Of a stretch of DNA of 38,958 bases, positions 37,292-38,958 are shown one piece after another; the stretch's first letter is position 1; the number at the start of each line of letters is the position of its first letter. The translations under genes were made by a program, and so were the position numbers. This stretch comes from an uncultured Christensenellaceae bacterium. GTDB taxonomy: Bacteria; Bacillota; Clostridia; Christensenellales; Borkfalkiaceae. The DNA lies in NCBI GenBank assembly GCA_910588615.1, contig CAJUOI010000020.1, positions 1-38,958 of the forward strand. The letters run 5' to 3'. Under the pieces are notes generated by a model. The model had not been told where the DNA came from. It saw only the letters and a program-made list of their open reading frames with translations, and did no database searches.

Positions 37292-38802
37292 GAAGCAAGG
37301 AATACTTATCGAAAATCAGGCGGGCCGACGGCTTGCAGCGCGCCGTTTTGCGCGGGATCGCGGTGGAGGGAAACAAGGCTACCTTCCGTCTCGTAACGGA
37401 CAAAACTTACAACGAAGCGGACGTCGCGCACGCAAAACGCGTTTCGGCGGAGTTCGTGCCTGCGGGCTTTACGGCGGACGCGACCGTGTTTAAATCGGTG
37501 CCCGATCCCTCCGCCGTCGTACGCGAAATCTCCGCGTTTCTTGCGGGAAGGTTTCCTGCCGTGGCTGCGTTCATTTCGCCCGAGGACGTGCACGCCGAGG
37601 CGGGCGCGGGCGGCGGGCGCTTCGAAATCGGGGTGGGCAAAGAGGAGAAGAGCCGCTTCGAAAGCGGCGGCGTCGTGGACGCGGTTACCGCGTACCTAAC
37701 GCAAAATTTTTGCGGCGTTTGGACGGGGGGATTTACCTTTAAGGAAAAACCCGAGGCGGAAATCGAGCACGATATTCCGCCCGAGGAGTACGCCGTCGCG
37801 CCCCGCTATTTCAAGATCTGCGATTACTCCGCCATCGACGGCGCAAAGCCGACGCTCGCTCTTTATATCGCCGATCTGACCGGCGAAACGGAGGGAGTCA
37901 GCGTTTGCGGCACGGTTACCTATTTCGAGGAGCGGCAGACGAAGAACGGAAAGCCCTATTTTTCCATTTCTCTAAACGACGGTTCGGGACAGCTGCGCGC
38001 CACGTATTTTTCCAAAAAGGCGACGCTCGAAAAGGTGCGTTCGCTGAAATTCGGCGACGCCGTGTGCCTGACGGGCAACAACCGCATCTTTAACGGGGGG
38101 CTGTCGTTTGACGTCAAAGCCGTGGATTACGGCGCGCCGCCCGCGGGCTTCGTGCCCGAGCCGCGCCCGTCCCGTCCCGTCCCCGCCCGCTATCAGGCAG
38201 TGTTCCCCGAACCCGTTTCCGACTACGTGCAGACGGATCTGTTTGGCGCGGCGCCGCTGCCCGACGGCTTGGTAAAGGGGGAGTTCGTCGTGTTCGATCT
38301 CGAGACGACGGGTTTGAATTCTTCTCCCGTCGGCGGGAATATGGACAGGATCATCGAAGTCGGCGCGGTGCGGATCCGCGAGGGGAAGATTTGCGAAAAG
38401 TTTTCTACCTTCGTTGCCTGTCCCGTGCGGCTGAGCGAGGAGATCAAGGCGCTCACGGGCATCGACGACGAGATGCTGAAGGGTGCGCCCGAGATTGCGG
38501 ACGTCATGCGCGATTTCTTTAAGTTTTGCGACGGATGCGTTCTCGTGGGGCACAACGTGCAGTTCGATATCAAGTTCGTGCGCCACTACGGCGAGGAACA
38601 GGGGTATTATTTCGACCACAAGACGTACGACACGCTCTCTTTCGCGCAGGAGCTGCTGTTTTTGTCCAACTATAAGCTGAATACCGTGGCGGATGAATTC
38701 GGGTTTACCTTTAACCACCATCGCGCGTTCGACGACGCGTTCGTTACGGCAAAGATATTTATCGAACTCTGCCGCAAGAAAAACGGTCTGCCGCGCATTT
38801 GA
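37288..38802 (+). CDS. PolC-like protein: N-terminal domain, OB fold and DEDDh exonuclease, no polymerase
   Basis: A 504-residue protein built like the front of Firmicutes DNA polymerase PolC. Residues 1-170 resemble the PolC N-terminal domains; 200-280 form an OB fold (VSVCGTVTYFEERQTKNGKP). Residues 333-500 are a DnaQ-type proofreading 3'-5' exonuclease with Asp337 and Glu339 (FDLETTGL), Asp427 (GHNVQFDIKF), His478 and Asp483 (HHRAFDDAF). The linker 281-330 is only ~50 residues, so the PHP half that normally precedes the exonuclease is missing, and the gene stops before the PHP-C and polymerase parts. The ATG at 37288 overlaps the ispG stop. The frame is intact, so it looks like a real protein, not a frameshift. 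Confidence 0.88.
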   Translation: MRSKEYLSKIRRADGLQRAVLRGIAVEGNKATFRLVTDKTYNEADVAHAKRVSAEFVPAGFTADATVFKSVPDPSAVVREISAFLAGRFPAVAAFISPEDVHAEAGAGGGRFEIGVGKEEKSRFESGGVVDAVTAYLTQNFCGVWTGGFTFKEKPEAEIEHDIPPEEYAVAPRYFKICDYSAIDGAKPTLALYIADLTGETEGVSVCGTVTYFEERQTKNGKPYFSISLNDGSGQLRATYFSKKATLEKVRSLKFGDAVCLTGNNRIFNGGLSFDVKAVDYGAPPAGFVPEPRPSRPVPARYQAVFPEPVSDYVQTDLFGAAPLPDGLVKGEFVVFDLETTGLNSSPVGGNMDRIIEVGAVRIREGKICEKFSTFVACPVRLSEEIKALTGIDDEMLKGAPEIADVMRDFFKFCDGCVLVGHNVQFDIKFVRHYGEEQGYYFDHKTYDTLSFAQELLFLSNYKLNTVADEFGFTFNHHRAFDDAFVTAKIFIELCRKKNGLPRI

Positions 38803-38958
38803 CGGTTGCGGGCAAAGCGCGACGGATTCGTGTATGGGAGTCTCTCAACTTCTGCGGGGCATTGCAATGACGGGAGAGGTAAGAAGCTTCGCCCCGTTAC
38901 AACACTCCCCGTGCAGCCGAAAGACGCGGCAAAAAGAAAAATGTGAATTTTCTTAAAA
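38803..38958. other. non-coding end of the window
   Basis: About 155 bases without a convincing gene. The stretch GCATTGCAATGACGGGAG (38859-38876) looks like part of a dispersed repeat. No terminator for the upstream operon was seen. Confidence 0.4.

Noticed and set aside
1..38958. CRISPR arrays, tRNA or rRNA genes, intact transposases
   Set aside because: No regularly spaced repeats, no tRNA-like cloverleaf or rRNA stretch, and no transposase-like frame was seen on either strand.

Overview
The window looks like a piece of chromosome from a Gram-positive, endospore-forming member of the Clostridia, possibly a gut lineage near Christensenellales. That placement is inferred from gene content, not from a search. 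The supporting signs are a full-length spoIIE, zinc-ribbon L31 and S18, the rpsF-ssb-rpsR operon, a DUF1385 protein next to rpmE/prmC/prfA, IspG of the MEP pathway next to a PolC-like protein, lipoproteins with lgt, consensus sigma-A promoters with 17-bp spacers, and strong GGAGG ribosome binding sites. No tRNA, rRNA, CRISPR array or intact insertion sequence was seen.

Region by region. 1-1080 (minus) is visibly more AT-rich and carries an incomplete SprT-like metalloprotease gene and two small unknown genes; it resembles the edge of an integrated mobile element. 1222-2244 is a YitT-type membrane protein, facing a soluble PAS-PAS hybrid histidine kinase (2481-4676) and a flavin-reductase-like protein. 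5878-6957 is rpsF-ssb-rpsR with a structured leader. 7083-9524 is a large repeat-containing membrane protein of unknown function. cca and a lipid kinase diverge from two promoters that share one palindromic -35 box; the lipid kinase is coupled to a PAS-PP2C phosphatase with a four-cysteine motif. 13423-17179 (minus) is an operon of an MDR dehydrogenase-like protein, a cardiolipin-synthase-like enzyme, a HAD phosphatase and a YfcE-type phosphoesterase. 17427-20657 holds rpmE, a DUF1385-PrmC fusion and prfA, so the methyltransferase sits next to its release-factor substrate. 20804-26997 holds an aminotransferase, a P-loop protein, thrC, a lipoprotein and fucO. 27402-29475 (minus) holds a small DUF378-like protein, a zinc-dependent phospholipase-C-like protein and an ASCH/zinc-ribbon/DUF4186 fusion. 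29635-35512 (minus) holds an EF-G paralogue, spoIIE, lgt and a small membrane protein. 35767-38802 (plus) is nrdR-ispG followed by a PolC-like protein that has the N-terminal, OB and proofreading exonuclease regions but no polymerase.

Most of the window is ordinary housekeeping chromosome. The items most worth a second look are the polymerase-less PolC-like protein in the ispG operon, the ASCH-zinc ribbon-DUF4186 fusion, the EF-G paralogue without the catalytic histidine, the DUF1385-PrmC fusion, the ~40-residue-repeat membrane protein, the cysteine-motif PAS phosphatase coupled to a lipid kinase, and the shared -35 divergent promoter. I did not find a clearly new multi-gene system such as a defence island or biosynthetic cluster.
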